Source of the DNA: an uncultured Lachnospiraceae bacterium
GTDB lineage: Bacteria > Bacillota > Clostridia > Lachnospirales > Lachnospiraceae
Direction of reading: 5' to 3'
Assembly (NCBI GenBank): GCA_944380605.1
Contig: CALWIA010000006.1
Coordinates: 1-64,000, forward strand
Length of the DNA stretch: 64,000 nucleotides
Both the position numbers and the translations under genes were made by a program. This document shows, one piece after another, positions 1-9,436 of this stretch. How positions within the stretch are numbered: position 1 is the stretch's first letter; every line of letters starts with the position of its first letter. Below the pieces are notes generated by a model. The model did not search any database, had not been told where the DNA came from, and saw nothing but the letters and a program-made list of their open reading frames with translations.

Positions 1-456
1 AAACAGAAAGCCGAAGCGAAAAGGGAACTTACGGCAAAGCGGCGGCAACTGACGCAAGCGGAACGACGGATAGAAGAACTTGACCGATTATTCAAGCGTA
101 TTTACGAGGACAACATAAGCGGGAAACTCTCTGACAGCAGATTTCAAATGCTCTCGGATGATTACGAACAGGAGCAGAAAGAACTGAGGGAAAAGCTGTT
201 GCGATTGAACGAAGAAATTAACGAACAGGAAAAACAGGCAGAGAACATTGACAGGTTTATCGACAAAGTAAGGAAGTATCTTAACTTGGACGAGCTGACG
301 CCCGCTATACTCAATGACATGGTAAAGGCGGTATATGTTCATGCACCGGACAAGTCAAAGGGACATAGGGAACAGCAGATTGACATTTCCTATGACCTTG
401 TGGGAATACTCCCCGCGTCTTTGTTGAATAGCCTGCAAAACGGAGAAACGGCATAG
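1..456 (+). CDS. Large serine recombinase, C-terminal fragment (cut by window edge)
   Basis: The open frame runs in from base 1 and ends at TAG 454-456. The visible ~151 residues are highly charged and coiled-coil-like (many K, E, R, Q), followed by a short beta-rich tail ending SLLNSLQNGETA. This matches the zinc-ribbon/coiled-coil plus DUF4368-like C-terminus of large serine recombinases of the TnpX/TndX type that excise and insert clostridial transposons and integrative conjugative elements. The catalytic resolvase domain lies outside the window. Codon use (AAA, ATA, AGG, TTA) and lower GC differ clearly from the chromosome that follows, as expected for acquired DNA. In such elements the recombinase gene often lies at one end, so the element boundary is probably between here and lysS. 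Family assignment is from sequence character; the exact element is unknown. Confidence 0.8.
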   Translation, partial: KQKAEAKRELTAKRRQLTQAERRIEELDRLFKRIYEDNISGKLSDSRFQMLSDDYEQEQKELREKLLRLNEEINEQEKQAENIDRFIDKVRKYLNLDELTPAILNDMVKAVYVHAPDKSKGHREQQIDISYDLVGILPASLLNSLQNGETA

Positions 457-474
457 CCGAAGCTGTGCCGTTTC
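445..474. terminator. Inverted repeat at end of recombinase gene
   Basis: GAAACGGCA (445-453) and TGCCGTTTC (466-474) form a perfect 9-bp stem around a 12-nt loop that contains the recombinase stop codon. There is no strong T-run right after it, so it may be a weak terminator or part of the element end. A second perfect 8-bp inverted repeat, TGCTGTTT (490-497) with AAACAGCA (512-519), follows and leads into a pyrimidine-rich tract. Confidence 0.45.
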
Positions 475-549
475 CCGAAAACAATTTTATGCTGTTTTAT
501 GAGTGCCGCCCAAACAGCACCCTCTTCTTTCTTAGTATTCATCATTGGT

Positions 550-2529
550 TTAGTACAGCTTCGCCCCCGCCGGAATCCCGTCGTCCAGCATCAGCAGGTT
601 CAGCCCTTCATGGCCATCGTACTCATACACCGCGGAAATCAGCATTCCCTCGGAGTCGATGCCCATCATCTTTCTGGGCGGCAGGTTGGTGATGGCCACG
701 CAGGTCTTTCCAACCAGCTGTTCCGGCTCATAGTACTCGTGAATGCCGCTTAAAATGGTGCGCTTCCGGTCGCTTCCGTCATTCAGCGTGAACTTTAAAA
801 GTTTCTTGGACTTGGGCACCGCCTCGCAGGCCTCCACCTTCACCACCCGGAAATCGGATTTGGAGAAGGTCTCAAAGTCCACCATGTCCGCAAACAGCGG
901 CTCCACCTTCACCTTGGAAAGGTCCAGCTGCACGCTGGGAACGGACGCGCCTGCGGCTTCTGCCTGGCCGGAAACGGCTGCTTCTGCAGTCTGGGCAGCC
1001 TTGCTCTCCGCCTTCGCTTCGCCCTTCTTCGGATCCAGGGACTTCATGGTGGGGAACAGCAGCACGTCCCGGATGGCCGGCGAATTGGTAAACAGCATCA
1101 CCAGCCGGTCGATGCCGTATCCGATACCGCCGGTGGGCGGCATACCGATCTCCAGCGCGTTTAAGAAGTCCTCGTCCGTGGTGTTGGCTTCCTCGTCTCC
1201 CGCCGCCAGCGCCGCTTCCTGAGCTTTGAAGCGTTCTCTCTGGTCAACGGGATCGTTCAGCTCCGAATAGGCGTTGCACATCTCGCGGGCATAAATATAC
1301 AGTTCAAAACGCTCCACCAGTTCCGGCTGGTCCGGTTTGCGCTTGGTCAGCGGCGAAACCTCCACCGGATGGTCCATAATAAAGGTGGGCTGAATCAGAT
1401 GCTCTTCCACAAACTCCTCAAAGAACAGGTTGATAATGTCGCCGCGGGTATGGCGGGCCTCATAATGCACGCCCTTCTCATCCGCCAGCATCTTCGCCTC
1501 TTCTGTGGTGGCGATCTGGTCAAAATCGATGCCGGCGTAAGTCCGGATGGCCTCGATCATGGTCATGCGGGCAAAGGGCTTGCCCAGGTCGATTTCCACG
1601 TCCGCGTAAGGGATGGTGGTGGTGCCGCACACCTCTTTTGCGATATGGCGGAACATATTTTCCGTCAGGTCCATCATGCCATGATAATCGGTATAGGCCT
1701 GATACAGTTCCATCAGCGTAAATTCCGGATTGTGACGGGTGTCCAGTCCTTCGTTGCGGAATACCCGGCCGATCTCGTAGACCTTTTCCATACCGCCTAC
1801 GATCAGCCGCTTCAGATACAGTTCCAGGGAAATCCGCAGCTTTACATCCTCGTCCAGAGCGTTGTAGTGGGTCTCAAAAGGACGGGCCGCCGCTCCGCCG
1901 GCGTTGGCCACCAGCATCGGCGTCTCCACTTCCAGAAATCCCAGTCCGTCCAGATACCGGCGGATGCAGCTGATGATGCGGGAACGCATGACGAAGGTCT
2001 TCTTTACATCCTCGTTCATAATCAGGTCCACGTATCTCTGCCGGTACCGCATATCCGTATTGGTCAGGCCGTGGTACTTCTCCGGCAGCACCTGAAGGCT
2101 CTTGGAAAGCAGCGTAATGGACTCGGCATGGATAGAAATCTCGCCGGCCTTGGTGGTAAACACCGTACCGCGGATGCCCACAATATCGCCGATATCCATT
2201 TTCTTAAAATCTTTGTAGGCCTCTTCGCCCACGCTGTCTCTGGCCACGTACACCTGAATGCTGCCCTGCAGATCCTGGATATGGCAGAAGGAAGCCTTGC
2301 CCATCACCCGCTTGGACATCATCCGTCCCGCGGCGGACACTTCTTTTCCTTCCAGCTGTTCATACTGTTCCTTGATCTCTCCGCTGTGCGCGGTGACCTC
2401 ATACCGGGTAACGGCAAACGGGTCCTTTCCGGCCGCCTGCAGCTCCGCCAGCTTTTCTCTGCGGACCTTCAGCAGGTGGTTTACGTCCTCCTGCGCCTGT
2501 CCCTGATTTTCCATGTGCTGTTCAGCCAC
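550..2529 (-). CDS. lysS: Lysyl-tRNA synthetase (class II) with C-terminal tRNA-binding domain
   Basis: Charges tRNA-Lys with lysine in the cytoplasm. Residues ~55-145 are the OB-fold anticodon-binding domain; ~160-497 are the class II catalytic core, with motif 2 ([16 protein letters not shown], from residue 255) and motif 3 ([12 protein letters not shown], from 468). Normal bacterial LysRS ends near residue 500. Here a low-complexity linker (500-545, rich in A, E, Q) leads to an extra ~110-residue domain (550-659) resembling the EMAP/Arc1p/CsaA tRNA-binding OB-fold at the C-terminus of MetRS ([15 protein letters not shown]). The start is GTG at 2529: AAAGGAGAGG lies 6-8 nt upstream, whereas the next ATG (residue 6) would sit too far from it. 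It is downstream of greA (22-nt gap), presumably one transcript. Confidence 0.96.
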   Translation of the reverse strand: MAEQHMENQGQAQEDVNHLLKVRREKLAELQAAGKDPFAVTRYEVTAHSGEIKEQYEQLEGKEVSAAGRMMSKRVMGKASFCHIQDLQGSIQVYVARDSVGEEAYKDFKKMDIGDIVGIRGTVFTTKAGEISIHAESITLLSKSLQVLPEKYHGLTNTDMRYRQRYVDLIMNEDVKKTFVMRSRIISCIRRYLDGLGFLEVETPMLVANAGGAAARPFETHYNALDEDVKLRISLELYLKRLIVGGMEKVYEIGRVFRNEGLDTRHNPEFTLMELYQAYTDYHGMMDLTENMFRHIAKEVCGTTTIPYADVEIDLGKPFARMTMIEAIRTYAGIDFDQIATTEEAKMLADEKGVHYEARHTRGDIINLFFEEFVEEHLIQPTFIMDHPVEVSPLTKRKPDQPELVERFELYIYAREMCNAYSELNDPVDQRERFKAQEAALAAGDEEANTTDEDFLNALEIGMPPTGGIGYGIDRLVMLFTNSPAIRDVLLFPTMKSLDPKKGEAKAESKAAQTAEAAVSGQAEAAGASVPSVQLDLSKVKVEPLFADMVDFETFSKSDFRVVKVEACEAVPKSKKLLKFTLNDGSDRKRTILSGIHEYYEPEQLVGKTCVAITNLPPRKMMGIDSEGMLISAVYEYDGHEGLNLLMLDDGIPAGAKLY

Positions 2530-2551
2530 GATTTCCTCTCCTTTGCTCTTC

Positions 2552-3034
2552 TTATGATACTCTCTGGATTTCCAGTACCTTGTAGTGGATCACGCCCATC
2601 TGGGTCTCCACATTCACCACGTCGCCTACCTTTTTGCCCAGCAGCGCTCTGCCTACCGGCGACTCGTTGGAAATCTTGTTCTGCAGGCTGTTGGCCTCTG
2701 TGGAACCCACGATCCGGAATTCCATCTCTTCATCATAATCCATCTCATATACGCGCACTTTGCAGCCGATGCTGATCTTGTCCAGATCGATCTCATCTTC
2801 CACCACAACTTCCGCGTTTTTCAGCAGGCGCTCCAGCTCCTCGATCCGCAGTTCAATTTCCCGCTGCTCGTCTTTGGCCGCGTCGTACTCCGCGTTTTCA
2901 GACAGGTCGCCCTGCTCTCTGGCCTCCTTGATCTTCTGCGCCACTTCTTTTCTCCGGAACACCTTCAGATTCTGCAGTTCATCTTCATACTGCTTCAGAC
3001 CCGCATACGTTAAAATGTTTTTCTTCTCTGCCAT
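2552..3034 (-). CDS. greA: Transcription elongation factor GreA
   Basis: 160 residues, the usual GreA length. Residues ~1-75 form the N-terminal coiled coil, with the conserved acidic tip region [13 protein letters not shown] that reaches into the RNA polymerase secondary channel and supports transcript cleavage. The C-terminal half is the FKBP-like domain, with the conserved [14 protein letters not shown]. It rescues backtracked RNA polymerase. First gene of the greA-lysS pair, behind a consensus promoter at 3151-3179; the greA-lysS order is common in Clostridia. Confidence 0.97.
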   Translation of the reverse strand: MAEKKNILTYAGLKQYEDELQNLKVFRRKEVAQKIKEAREQGDLSENAEYDAAKDEQREIELRIEELERLLKNAEVVVEDEIDLDKISIGCKVRVYEMDYDEEMEFRIVGSTEANSLQNKISNESPVGRALLGKKVGDVVNVETQMGVIHYKVLEIQRVS

Positions 3035-3150
3035 AATCCCTGTTACCTTCCTTATTTCTGATACTTTATTTCCAGCGTCCGAAAAACGGCGCCTTCCTTT
3101 CCGGAATATTTCAGCTCATCTGCTTATCCTGCCGTGCAGACGTTCAGAAC

Positions 3151-3179
3151 ATTATATCTTAATCCATTTCCAATGTCAA
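3151..3179 (-). promoter_or_regulatory. Consensus sigma-A promoter for greA-lysS
   Basis: On the minus strand TTGACA (3179-3174) is followed after exactly 17 bp by TATAAT (3156-3151), a perfect match to both hexamers. The expected start site is near 3144, giving a leader of about 110 nt before greA. Confidence 0.9.
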
Positions 3180-3214
3180 GAACCGGCAGATTCCGATCTC
3201 TGTCTGTTCAAAAA

Positions 3215-4177
3215 CTACCATCTGCGCTGAATCAGTCCGCAGAAATCTTCCAGCGTTTCCGCCTGATTCCCGTCGTTTCTGAGGGCGGCGGAATGGGGCA
3301 GCCCTGCCGTGTACCAGGCCAGATGCTTGCGCATCTCCCGGATCCCCTGGTATTCGCCTCTCCAGCGCACCTGCAGCCGGGCGTGGCGCAGCAGCATGTC
3401 CCGGATTTCTTCCTTTCCCGGGGGCGGCGGCACCTGTCCGGTTTCCAGATATGCCAGGGTTCTGGAAAAAATCCAGGGGTTGCCTCTGGCGCCTCTTCCG
3501 ATCATCACGCCGTCGCAGCCGGTCTCCTGAAGCATCCGGGCCGCGTCTTCCGGCGTGCACACGTCTCCGTTTCCGATCACCGGTATGGATACCTGTTCCT
3601 TCACCTGCCGGATAATCTCCCAGTCCGCCTTTCCGGAATAGAACTGCTGGCGGGTCCGGCCGTGTACCGCCACTGCCGAAACGCCGCAGCTTTCGGCAAT
3701 GCGGGCAATCTCCACCGCGTTGACATGGGCGTCGTCAAAGCCTTTGCGGATCTTTACCGCCACCGGCTTTTTCACCCGCTTTACCAGCGCCGTCAGCAGG
3801 CGCTCCGTCAGCTTCGGATCCTTCATCAGCGCCGAGCCTTCCCCGTTTCCCACCACCTTGGGCACCGGGCACCCCATGTTGAGGTCGATAAACGCGTAGG
3901 GCCCGTCTTCCACCTGGGCGGCTATGGAACTGACGATCTCCGGATCGGAGCCGAACAGCTGCAGCGCCACCGGCTTTTCGGCTTCACTGACCTCCATAAG
4001 CGGCCCTGTGTTTTTATTTTTATATAAGATGGCTTTGGCGCTGACCATCTCCGTGTACATCAGGCCGCAGCCCTGCTCCTTGCACAGCAGGCGAAACGGC
4101 AGATCCGTCACTCCGGCCATAGGCGCCAGAATCAGCGGATTGTCCAGCCGGACGTTTCCGATCACCAGCGGCCTCAT
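3215..4177 (-). CDS. dusB: tRNA-dihydrouridine synthase (DusB type)
   Basis: Flavin enzyme reducing uridine to dihydrouridine in the tRNA D-loop. The N-terminal FMN-binding motif APMAGVTDLPFRLL (residues 18-31) and the catalytic cysteine in NMGCPVPKVVGNGEGSAL (Cys103) are present, followed by VKIRKGFDD and VHGRTRQQFY, which hold the conserved Lys and His. 320 residues, full length. Its ATG overlaps the TGA of the upstream DUF6145-type gene (ATGA at 4174-4177), so the two are translationally coupled. Confidence 0.95.
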   Translation of the reverse strand: MRPLVIGNVRLDNPLILAPMAGVTDLPFRLLCKEQGCGLMYTEMVSAKAILYKNKNTGPLMEVSEAEKPVALQLFGSDPEIVSSIAAQVEDGPYAFIDLNMGCPVPKVVGNGEGSALMKDPKLTERLLTALVKRVKKPVAVKIRKGFDDAHVNAVEIARIAESCGVSAVAVHGRTRQQFYSGKADWEIIRQVKEQVSIPVIGNGDVCTPEDAARMLQETGCDGVMIGRGARGNPWIFSRTLAYLETGQVPPPPGKEEIRDMLLRHARLQVRWRGEYQGIREMRKHLAWYTAGLPHSAALRNDGNQAETLEDFCGLIQRRW

Positions 4178-4545
4178 GTATCTTCCTGCCCTTTCTCCGT
4201 TTCCGGAGATTCTCCCAGAAACACCACCCGGTAAAACAATTCCAGGGATTCCAGCAGTTCCCTCTTTTCCATCTGATACTGCTTGATTTTCAGGGCGCTT
4301 CCGATTTCATCGAACAGGTAGTCCCCGTCAGCGGCGGCCACTTTAAATTCCAGGCTGCCTTCCTCGTTGAATTCCAGGGTCAGCACGCCTCCCACGTCCT
4401 CCGTATACAGTACGCACAAAATCTGCAGTTCATTCCGGACACTTTCCGGAAGGGCTGAAAAATCCCGGTTAAAATAATACTTCTGTTCATAGGAGCTGGC
4501 GCCGCACAGCACTACCCGCTCCGGTTTTCCATTTTTATTCTTCAT
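4174..4545 (-). CDS. DUF6145-type small protein
   Basis: 123 residues, no membrane segment or signal peptide, acidic, with mixed alpha/beta character (YYFNRDF, LTLEFNEEGSLEFKV). It resembles the DUF6145 family I recall from Lachnospiraceae, of unknown function, typically found next to dusB. Directly coupled to dusB by an ATGA overlap, so a link with tRNA modification or nitrogen control is possible but unproven. Confidence 0.7.
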   Translation of the reverse strand: MKNKNGKPERVVLCGASSYEQKYYFNRDFSALPESVRNELQILCVLYTEDVGGVLTLEFNEEGSLEFKVAAADGDYLFDEIGSALKIKQYQMEKRELLESLELFYRVVFLGESPETEKGQEDT

Positions 4546-4574
4546 TTTATCGGTTCATCGATTCGCACAAAGAA

Positions 4575-4607
4575 GGGAAAAGAGCTCCCGAAAAGAGCCC
4601 TTTTCCC
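4575..4607 (-). terminator. Rho-independent terminator after pfkA
   Basis: Read on the minus strand, GGGAAAAGGGCTC pairs with GAGCTCTTTTCCC (13 bp including one G-U) around a TTTTCGG loop and is followed by TTCTTTG. It closes the dnaE-pfkA transcript and isolates it from the downstream DUF6145-dusB pair. Confidence 0.85.
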
Positions 4608-4635
4608 GTTTTCGGTATCGGTCTGCCTGTTGCCC

Positions 4636-5610
4636 TTATCGGGTCAGCAGTTTGCTGATTTCATACTGATCTTCCGGAATATCCTTCTTCATGGCCAGAG
4701 CTTCCTGGATATCGAAGTCCACGAACTCGCCGTTTTTGTAGGCCACAACCCGGTTGCTCTTGCCTTCCGCCAGCAGCTCCACCGCCTTGGCGCCCATAAT
4801 GGACGCGTATACGCGGTCTTTGCAGGTAGGCGTGCCGCCCCGCTGCATGTGGCCCAGAATGGTGGCCCGGGTCTCGATGCCGGTGGCTGCCTCGATGCGT
4901 CTGGCCATGGACGCGGAATGTCCGATTCCTTCCGCGTTGATGATGATGTTGTGCTTCTTGCCGATTTTCCGGTTTTCAATGATCCGGTTAATCAGGATCT
5001 GCTCATCTCCGTCATAGCGCTCCGGAAGAAGGATGTCTTCCGCGCCGTTGGCGATGCCGCACCACAGCGCGATATATCCGGCCCGGCGTCCCATAACCTC
5101 GATGATGCTGCAGCGCTCATGAGAGGTAGAGGTATCGCGGACCTTATCAATGGCCTCCATGGCCGTATTGACCGCCGTATCAAATCCAATGGTATAATCC
5201 GTGCAGGCGATGTCCAGGTCAATGGTACCGGGAAGTCCAATGGTGTTGATGCCCAGCGCCGAAAGTTTGCCGGCGCCCCGGAAGGAACCGTCGCCGCCGA
5301 TGACCACGATGCCATCGATGCCATGCTTTCTGCAGACCTCCGCGCCTTTCTGCTGGCCTTCCGGCGTTACAAACTCCATGCAGCGGGCCGTATAGAGAAT
5401 GGTGCCGCCCCGGTTGATGGTCTCCGAAACGCTGTTGGACTGCATATCTACAATCTCTTCCTGCAGAAGTCCAGCATAGCCCCTCATGATGCCCTTAACT
5501 TTAATTCCTTTGTTAATTGCCGTACGGACTACCGCTCGAATCGCCGCGTTCATACCGGGAGCGTCGCCTCCGCTGGTCAGCACGCCGATTGTCTTCACTG
5601 TCTTTGCCAT
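4636..5610 (-). CDS. pfkA: ATP-dependent 6-phosphofructokinase
   Basis: Commits fructose 6-phosphate to glycolysis. 324 residues, the usual length. It shows the ATP site GGDAPGMN (14-21), GGDGSF (105-110), and the catalytic segment PGTIDLD (127-133), which keeps both aspartates of the canonical PGTIDND but has Leu for Asn. MGRRAGYIALW and GHMQRGGTPT are also conserved. AGGAGG sits 7 nt before the ATG. It is 59 nt downstream of dnaE, a common clostridial and bacillar order, and ends at a strong terminator. Confidence 0.97.
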   Translation of the reverse strand: MAKTVKTIGVLTSGGDAPGMNAAIRAVVRTAINKGIKVKGIMRGYAGLLQEEIVDMQSNSVSETINRGGTILYTARCMEFVTPEGQQKGAEVCRKHGIDGIVVIGGDGSFRGAGKLSALGINTIGLPGTIDLDIACTDYTIGFDTAVNTAMEAIDKVRDTSTSHERCSIIEVMGRRAGYIALWCGIANGAEDILLPERYDGDEQILINRIIENRKIGKKHNIIINAEGIGHSASMARRIEAATGIETRATILGHMQRGGTPTCKDRVYASIMGAKAVELLAEGKSNRVVAYKNGEFVDFDIQEALAMKKDIPEDQYEISKLLTR

Positions 5611-5669
5611 CTTCTAACCTCCTGCTTGTAAGAGTCCCTGTCTTTTCCATACATAATACAAGGCCTATT

Positions 5670-8600
5670 CTAATTCATTTTCCGCAGACTTTCAATACCT
5701 TTTTGCACCACTTTGACATTCTTTTCACCAAGCAGCGCCTGCAGACGCTCCAGAAGTTCCGGCGTGCAGTCCACATTCCAGGACGGGGGAAGGGATTTGC
5801 GGGCCCGTTCCTTCGCCAGATAAATGTTGACCCCATCGGCTCCCTCCGACAGCTTCAGGCAGTCCTGAACCGCCCCGAAGATCCGGTTGTAGGCGTCCTT
5901 GTCCGGGAACTGGAGCCACAGCGTCTTGGGCAGCCGGTCAAAGGGGATGATCCGCTCACAGACCAGCTTGCCCGCCGGATCCTCGCCTATGGACACGCGG
6001 CCCTGGACGAAAATCTTGGCGTCTTCGATCAGCACTTCCCGGTTGTTCTCATAGTCCTTGGGAAATACCAGGACTTCCACGGAGCCGGCCATGTCTTCCA
6101 CCGTCAGAAAGGCCATCATCTGCCCGTTTCTGGTGGTTTTAACGGTTTTTCCCGTGATCATGCCGCCGATGGTCACCCGGGAATTGTCCGCCACCTTGGC
6201 GATTTCCGTCTCCTCATCCACCAGAAAATCCGTGGATACCGCCGTTACATTGGCCTTCCAGAGGTCCGCGCAGGCTTCCATCGGATGGCCGCTGATGTAA
6301 ATGCCCAGAATCTCTTTTTCAAATGCCAGCAGCTCGTCTTTGCTGAATTCTTCCACATCCGGAAGGCGGACCTGGAAATTTTTCCGGTCGTCTTCCGACG
6401 CGAAATCAAACAGGGACATCTGGCCTTCCATGACGCTCTTCTTTTCTTTGTTTTTCTGCTCCAGCATCTCCGGAGCCGCCATGCACTTCTGGCGGCGGTT
6501 TCCCGGCAGGCTGTCCAGAGCGCCGGCCTTGATGAAATTCTCCAGCGTCCGCCGGTTCACTTCCTTGTTGCTCATCCGCTCCACAAAGTCGTCCATGGTC
6601 CGGAAGGGGCCGTTTTTCTCCCGTTCCTCCACAATGGTTTCCACCACGGATTTGCCCACGCTTTTAATGGCGGAAAGGCCGTAGCGGATGGCGTTTCCGG
6701 ACACCGTAAATCCGCTGTCCCCTTCATTGATATCCGGTGGCAGAATGGGAATGCCCATGAGCTGCCGGCAGGTGAGAATGTATTCCGAAACCTTGGCGGT
6801 GTTGTCCATCACCGAGGTCATCAGCGCCGCCATAAATTCTTTCGGATAGTAGTATTTCAAATAGGCGGTCTGATAAGAAACCACCGCGTAGCAGGCGGCG
6901 TGGGACTTGTTGAAGGCGTACCGGGCAAAATCCGTCATTTCATCAAAAATCAGGTTGGCGGTTTTTTCATCGATGCCGTTGCGGATACATCCCTTTACCC
7001 CTTCTTCCTCATTGCCGTAGACAAAGTTCTGCCGCTCCTTTTCCATGACCGAGGCCTTTTTCTTGGACATGGCGCGCCGCACCAGATCACTGCGCCCCAG
7101 GGTATATCCTGCCAGGTCCCGGACGATCTGCATCACCTGTTCCTGGTAGACGATGCAGCCATAGGTAGGGCTTAAAATCGGTTCCAGCTGCGGACAATCG
7201 TAGGTTATGGAGCTTTTGTCGTTTTTCCCTTTCAGGTATTTGGGAATAAAATCCATGGGACCGGGGCGGTACAGGGAAATGCCGGCAATGATATCTTCCA
7301 GATTTTCCGGCTTCAGTTCTTTCATGAAGCTCTTCATGCCGCTGCTTTCCAGCTGGAACACGCCCTCGTCCTTTCCGGTTCCAATGGCTTCCAGCACATT
7401 CCGGTCGTTGTAGTCGATTTCGTGCATGTCCAGATGGATTCCGTAGTTTTTTTCCACCTGCTTCATGGCGTTCTGAATTACCGTCAGCGTCCGCAGCCCC
7501 AGGAAATCCATTTTCAGCAGCCCCAGTTCTTCCAGCGTCGTCATGGTAAACTGGGTGGTAATGGTTCCGTCGGCGGCCCGGGACAGCGGCACATAGTTGT
7601 CCACCGACGTGCGGCTGATCACCACTCCGGCGGCGTGCATGGAAGTATGCCTGGGCAGGCCCTCCAGCCGCATGGACATGTCAATGAGATATTTGATCTG
7701 AGGATCCTCCTCGTAGGCTTTTCTCAGATCCGGACTCATTTTCAGCGCCTTTTCCAGCGTCATGCCCAGGTCCCCCGGTATCATCTTGGCAATGGCGTCG
7801 CACCGGGCATAGGGCATATCCAGCACCCGGCCCACGTCCCGCACCACACCTTTGGCCGCCAGCGTACCGAAGGTAACGATCTGCACCACCTGGTCCTTGC
7901 CGTATTTGTCCACCACGTAGTCGATCACTTCCTGCCGCCGCTCATAGCAGAAGTCGATGTCGATATCCGGCATGGACACCCGTTCCGGATTCAGGAACCG
8001 CTCGAACAGCAGGCCGTACCGAATGGGGTCGATGTCGGTGATCTCCAGGCAGTAGGACACAATGCTGCCCGCCGCCGACCCACGGCCCGGCCCCACCATG
8101 ATGTCGTGGGATTTGGCGAAGTGAATAAAGTCCCATACGATCAGGAAGTAGTCCACATAGCCCATTTTGCGGATGACGTCCAGTTCGTACTCCAGCCGCT
8201 GCCGCAGGGTCCCGTCGTCATTCGGATAGCGGCGGGCCATGCCTTCGCTGCACAGTTTGTTCAGATACCCCCAGGAGTCATAGCCTTCCGGCACCTCAAA
8301 CCGGGGCAGTTTGGTCACGCCGAATTCGATCTCCACGTTGCACCGGTCGGCAATCTTCTGGGTGTTGTCCAGGGCCTCCGGCGCGTAGGGAAACAGCGCC
8401 CGCATCTCCGCCTCCGACTTGCAGTAATACTGGCCGCCCTCATACCGCATCCGGTTCTCATCGGTGACCTTTTTCCCGGTCTGGATGCACAGCAGGATGT
8501 CATGGGGCACCGCGTCGTCCGCGTAGGTATAATGTACGTCGTTGGTGGCCGCCAGCGGAATCCCTTCCTCCTGGCTCAGGCGCATAAGCGCCTGGTTTAC

Positions 8601-9155
8601 GGTCTTCTGGGCCGCGATGCCGTGATCCTGCAGCTCCAGGAAATAGTTGTCCTTTCCGAAAATCTCCTGATACCGCAGCGCCGTTTCCTTGCCCTGCTGA
8701 TACAGGCCCCGCTCCATATACCGCTGCACCTCGCCGGCCAGGCAGGCGCTTAAGCAGATCAGCCCTTCGTGGTACTGCCGCAGAATTTCCTCGTCCACAC
8801 GGGGCTTATAATAAAATCCATCCACAAATCCTTTGGACACGATCTTCATCAGATTCTGATATCCCTGATTGTTTTCCGCCAGCAGAATCAGGTGATAATA
8901 CCGATCTTCTCCATTGACGGTTTCCCGGTCGAAGCGGGATCCCGGCGCCACGTACACCTCGCACCCCAGGATCGGCTTGATGCCCGCTTCCCGGGCCGCC
9001 CGGTAAAAATCGATCACGCCGTACATCACGCCGTGATCCGTAATGGCCATGCTGTTCATACCCAGTTCCTTCGCTCTGGCCGTCAGTTCTTTCATCTTGC
9101 AGGAACCGTCCAGCAGGCTGTATTCTGTATGTACATGCAGATGCGCAAATGCCAT
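5670..9155 (-). CDS. dnaE: DNA polymerase III alpha subunit (DnaE type)
   Basis: Replicative family C polymerase, 1161 residues. The N-terminal PHP domain (1-~270) begins FAHLHVHTEYSLLDGS with intact metal-binding histidines. The palm catalytic aspartates are in MPDIDIDF (~residue 400). Finger and tandem HhH regions follow, and a C-terminal OB-fold (~1010-1085; VTIGGMITGKT) contacts single-stranded DNA. There is no embedded 3'-5' exonuclease domain, so this is DnaE and not PolC. RBS AAAGGAGAGG precedes the ATG. Transcription probably starts from the extended -10 promoter at 9371-9379 with a ~210-nt structured leader. Confidence 0.97.
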   Translation of the reverse strand: MAFAHLHVHTEYSLLDGSCKMKELTARAKELGMNSMAITDHGVMYGVIDFYRAAREAGIKPILGCEVYVAPGSRFDRETVNGEDRYYHLILLAENNQGYQNLMKIVSKGFVDGFYYKPRVDEEILRQYHEGLICLSACLAGEVQRYMERGLYQQGKETALRYQEIFGKDNYFLELQDHGIAAQKTVNQALMRLSQEEGIPLAATNDVHYTYADDAVPHDILLCIQTGKKVTDENRMRYEGGQYYCKSEAEMRALFPYAPEALDNTQKIADRCNVEIEFGVTKLPRFEVPEGYDSWGYLNKLCSEGMARRYPNDDGTLRQRLEYELDVIRKMGYVDYFLIVWDFIHFAKSHDIMVGPGRGSAAGSIVSYCLEITDIDPIRYGLLFERFLNPERVSMPDIDIDFCYERRQEVIDYVVDKYGKDQVVQIVTFGTLAAKGVVRDVGRVLDMPYARCDAIAKMIPGDLGMTLEKALKMSPDLRKAYEEDPQIKYLIDMSMRLEGLPRHTSMHAAGVVISRTSVDNYVPLSRAADGTITTQFTMTTLEELGLLKMDFLGLRTLTVIQNAMKQVEKNYGIHLDMHEIDYNDRNVLEAIGTGKDEGVFQLESSGMKSFMKELKPENLEDIIAGISLYRPGPMDFIPKYLKGKNDKSSITYDCPQLEPILSPTYGCIVYQEQVMQIVRDLAGYTLGRSDLVRRAMSKKKASVMEKERQNFVYGNEEEGVKGCIRNGIDEKTANLIFDEMTDFARYAFNKSHAACYAVVSYQTAYLKYYYPKEFMAALMTSVMDNTAKVSEYILTCRQLMGIPILPPDINEGDSGFTVSGNAIRYGLSAIKSVGKSVVETIVEEREKNGPFRTMDDFVERMSNKEVNRRTLENFIKAGALDSLPGNRRQKCMAAPEMLEQKNKEKKSVMEGQMSLFDFASEDDRKNFQVRLPDVEEFSKDELLAFEKEILGIYISGHPMEACADLWKANVTAVSTDFLVDEETEIAKVADNSRVTIGGMITGKTVKTTRNGQMMAFLTVEDMAGSVEVLVFPKDYENNREVLIEDAKIFVQGRVSIGEDPAGKLVCERIIPFDRLPKTLWLQFPDKDAYNRIFGAVQDCLKLSEGADGVNIYLAKERARKSLPPSWNVDCTPELLERLQALLGEKNVKVVQKGIESLRKMN

Positions 9156-9363
9156 GGCCGCCTCTCCTTTCTCACTGTCTGGCCGCCTTGCGGGACGCAG
9201 TGCGGGCTCGCGCCGCCCCTCTGCGGGGCGCAGTGCGGGCTCGGAAACTTACGTTTCCTCGCTCACGGGCTTGCGCCCTATATCATCTGCCAGATATCCG
9301 GCGGCCCGCGTGCAAGCTCGCGGCCTCCTCCTATCTGTCATCTGATGCACTGCTTAATGCTTT
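9156..9363 (-). other. Structured, repeat-bearing 5' leader of dnaE
   Basis: This ~208-bp untranslated stretch holds a perfect 15-bp direct repeat, CGCAGTGCGGGCTCG, at 9196-9210 and 9229-9243, separated by a GC-rich hairpin (GCCCC/GGGGC). Next to it is a GGAAAC/GTTTCC stem-loop (9243-9258). I recognise no known riboswitch and no small reading frame with a good RBS. Confidence 0.5.
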
Positions 9364-9370
9364 CGTGAAC

Positions 9371-9379
9371 ATTATACCA
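9371..9379 (-). promoter_or_regulatory. Extended -10 promoter for dnaE
   Basis: Minus-strand TGGTATAAT: a perfect -10 hexamer with the upstream TGn of extended -10 promoters. No good -35 is visible; the position where one would lie is inside the terminator stem of the upstream operon. Predicted start near 9364. Confidence 0.65.
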
Positions 9380-9381
9380 TA

Positions 9382-9412
9382 AAAGGGGCCGTCAGAACGA
9401 CCCCTTTTTTGT
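9382..9412. terminator. Terminator between the HPr-like gene and dnaE
   Basis: AAAAGGGG-C-CGT-CAGA-ACG-A-CCCCTTTT on the plus strand: an ~11-bp stem with one mismatch. The minus-strand transcript ends in TTTT (operon ending with the HPr-like gene). The plus-strand run is TTTTTT, so it may act in both directions. It lies immediately upstream of the dnaE promoter. Confidence 0.8.
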
Positions 9413-9436
9413 ATTGAGCAAACCGGACCGGGCGTT

